Shown here: positions 6,125 to 7,025 of the stretch, one piece after another
Position numbering within the stretch: position 1 is the first letter of the stretch
How the letters are laid out: each line of letters begins with the position of its first letter
Source of the DNA: Clostridiaceae bacterium
GTDB lineage: Bacteria; Bacillota_A; Clostridia; Acetivibrionales; Acetivibrionaceae
Direction of reading: 5' to 3'
Length of the DNA: 7,025 bases
Assembly (NCBI GenBank): GCA_012513545.1
Contig: JAAZCB010000495.1
Span: 1-7,025, forward strand
Translations under genes and position numbers: made by a program
Notes under the pieces: model-generated
Databases searched by the model: none
What the model saw: only the letters and a program-made list of their open reading frames with translations
What the model was told of the DNA's origin: nothing

Positions 6125-7025
6125 GTGAATTTGGAAATTGCTTTGAATATGCTGTACCAAAGACAGATATCTTCCAGAGAGCAGCTCTTGAATGAAATGT
6201 TAAGAGTAAAATTTACATTGAAGAGACTTGAGGAGACTTCAACCGCAATAAAAGATAAAGAGAAGCTTTTCCAGTTTATGAAACAGACAACTGAAGAAGA
6301 ATTGGGTTTTTTTCCTGCTGATAGAGACGATTTTTTTGATATTTTTCAGGCTTTAAGAAATATTGACTTATTAGAGTTTACTATAGAAATTTATAAAAAT
6401 GACCGAATGGGTACAGTTCTTGCACCTGTTTATTTGAGCTCATACATTAGTAATAAATTAAAGAAACTTAAGCCTAAAAATGTACTTATAACAGAAGCAG
6501 AAAAACATCTAGCTGGACTAAAAGAAATAATTAGCCAAGTACCGAATAGCAAAATAACATTAACAACTCAGCTAAAACCTATGAAATTATTATTGGAGCT
6601 TGTTTTTGGAAAGGCTGAAAATGTGAATGTCCGATTTGAATCAATATACTCAGAATGTTTATTGAACGAACGTTTTGATTATATCTATTGCCTGCCTGCA
6701 TTTGGTTATAAGCCGGATGAAATAGGGAAAAGCTATTTCACTCGTGAGAGTGATGGGATAGCAATTGAAAACATGCTGGTACACCTTAATGAGCTAGGAA
6801 CACTTGATATTATCGTTCCTGCAAAAATAACCTTTGCTGGAATGGGATTTGAAAAGCTCCGATCCTACATTACTGAAAACTTCAGTATTAAGAATATTAA
6901 CATATTACCTGAAGGCACTTTTAGACCAGTAACTTCAATCAAGACATATTTTTTTACTATTGCAGCCGGTACACAATCAAATGTGGAATTTGGTACCTTT
7001 ATCTTGAACAAAGATGCCTTTGAGG
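6125..7025 (+). CDS. N6-adenine DNA methyltransferase-like protein (HsdM-like core), catalytic motifs degenerate; 3' end outside window
   Basis: The first 300 residues of a larger protein are visible and the frame is still open at the right edge. Residues 1-110 are mostly helical, and 95-300 follow the layout of the N6_Mtase core of type I modification subunits. FDYIYCLPAFGYK (184-196) sits where active enzymes have FDxIxxNPPFG. It is followed by ENMLVHLNELGTLDIIVPAKI, equivalent to the hydrophobic segment after motif IV, then LRSYITENFSIKNINILPEGTF (LPEGTF 261-266) and TSIKTYFF, both typical of HsdM proteins. The expected SAM-binding motif I (D.xxGxG) is not seen; the region reads NVLITEAEK at 119-127. 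Asn and the first Pro of NPPF are replaced by Leu and Pro, with Ala next. Methylation is therefore doubtful; a DNA-binding or scaffolding role is an inference. HsdM-family proteins are usually 480-700 residues, so much may be missing. The gene has its own promoter 35 bases upstream. Confidence 0.75.
   Translation, partial: MNLEIALNMLYQRQISSREQLLNEMLRVKFTLKRLEETSTAIKDKEKLFQFMKQTTEEELGFFPADRDDFFDIFQALRNIDLLEFTIEIYKNDRMGTVLAPVYLSSYISNKLKKLKPKNVLITEAEKHLAGLKEIISQVPNSKITLTTQLKPMKLLLELVFGKAENVNVRFESIYSECLLNERFDYIYCLPAFGYKPDEIGKSYFTRESDGIAIENMLVHLNELGTLDIIVPAKITFAGMGFEKLRSYITENFSIKNINILPEGTFRPVTSIKTYFFTIAAGTQSNVEFGTFILNKDAFE

Noticed and set aside
1..7025. CRISPR array, tRNA, rRNA or insertion sequence
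   Set aside because: No regularly spaced direct repeats, tRNA-like cloverleaf sequence, conserved rRNA segments or transposase motifs were seen.

Overview
The window is AT-rich, has strong GGAGG-type ribosome binding sites and uses AGA/AGG and ATA codons freely. This suggests a Firmicute, probably a clostridial or Lachnospiraceae-like gut anaerobe. That is inference from composition and signals; no rRNA or other taxonomic marker is present. Every gene that can be supported lies on the + strand.

Layout. (1) Bases 1-440 hold no intact gene. Protein-like fragments appear in shifting + frames with several in-frame stops, so this looks like a decayed gene. (2) 446-2887 encodes a complete superfamily 1 helicase of the UPF1/DNA2 type (COG1112-like). 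It carries a small N-terminal beta-rich module and a C-terminal PLD-like module whose catalytic HKD residues are replaced. (3) Seventeen bases downstream, 2905-5765 encodes a second, UvrD/HelD-like superfamily 1 ATPase. It is split by one -1 frameshift inside the 28-base interval 4746-4773: Walker A lies in the first part (2905-4776), and Walker B and motifs III-VI lie in the second (4767-5765). Adding one base near 4752 would give a single protein of about 953 residues. (4) 5766-6052 is a gap without a convincing gene. (5) A strong sigma-A-type promoter (TTGACA, 18 bases, TATACT) with two TAGTA/TACT dyads about two helical turns apart drives a third gene. That gene starts at GTG 6125 and runs off the right edge. 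It resembles the core of a type I N6-adenine DNA methyltransferase (HsdM/N6_Mtase), but the SAM-binding motif I and the catalytic NPPF motif are not recognisable (LPAFG stands in place of NPPF).

How it may work together. The two helicases have operon-like spacing and are probably co-transcribed. The methyltransferase-like gene has its own, apparently repressible promoter. A UPF1-like helicase with a PLD-like tail, a HelD-like ATPase with a C-terminal accessory module and a methyltransferase-like protein, next to gene debris, resembles a defence or mobile-element island. The unusual feature is that both enzyme modules that would normally cut or modify DNA (PLD and N6-MTase) look catalytically degenerate. 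A defence role is a hypothesis; the sequence does not prove it.
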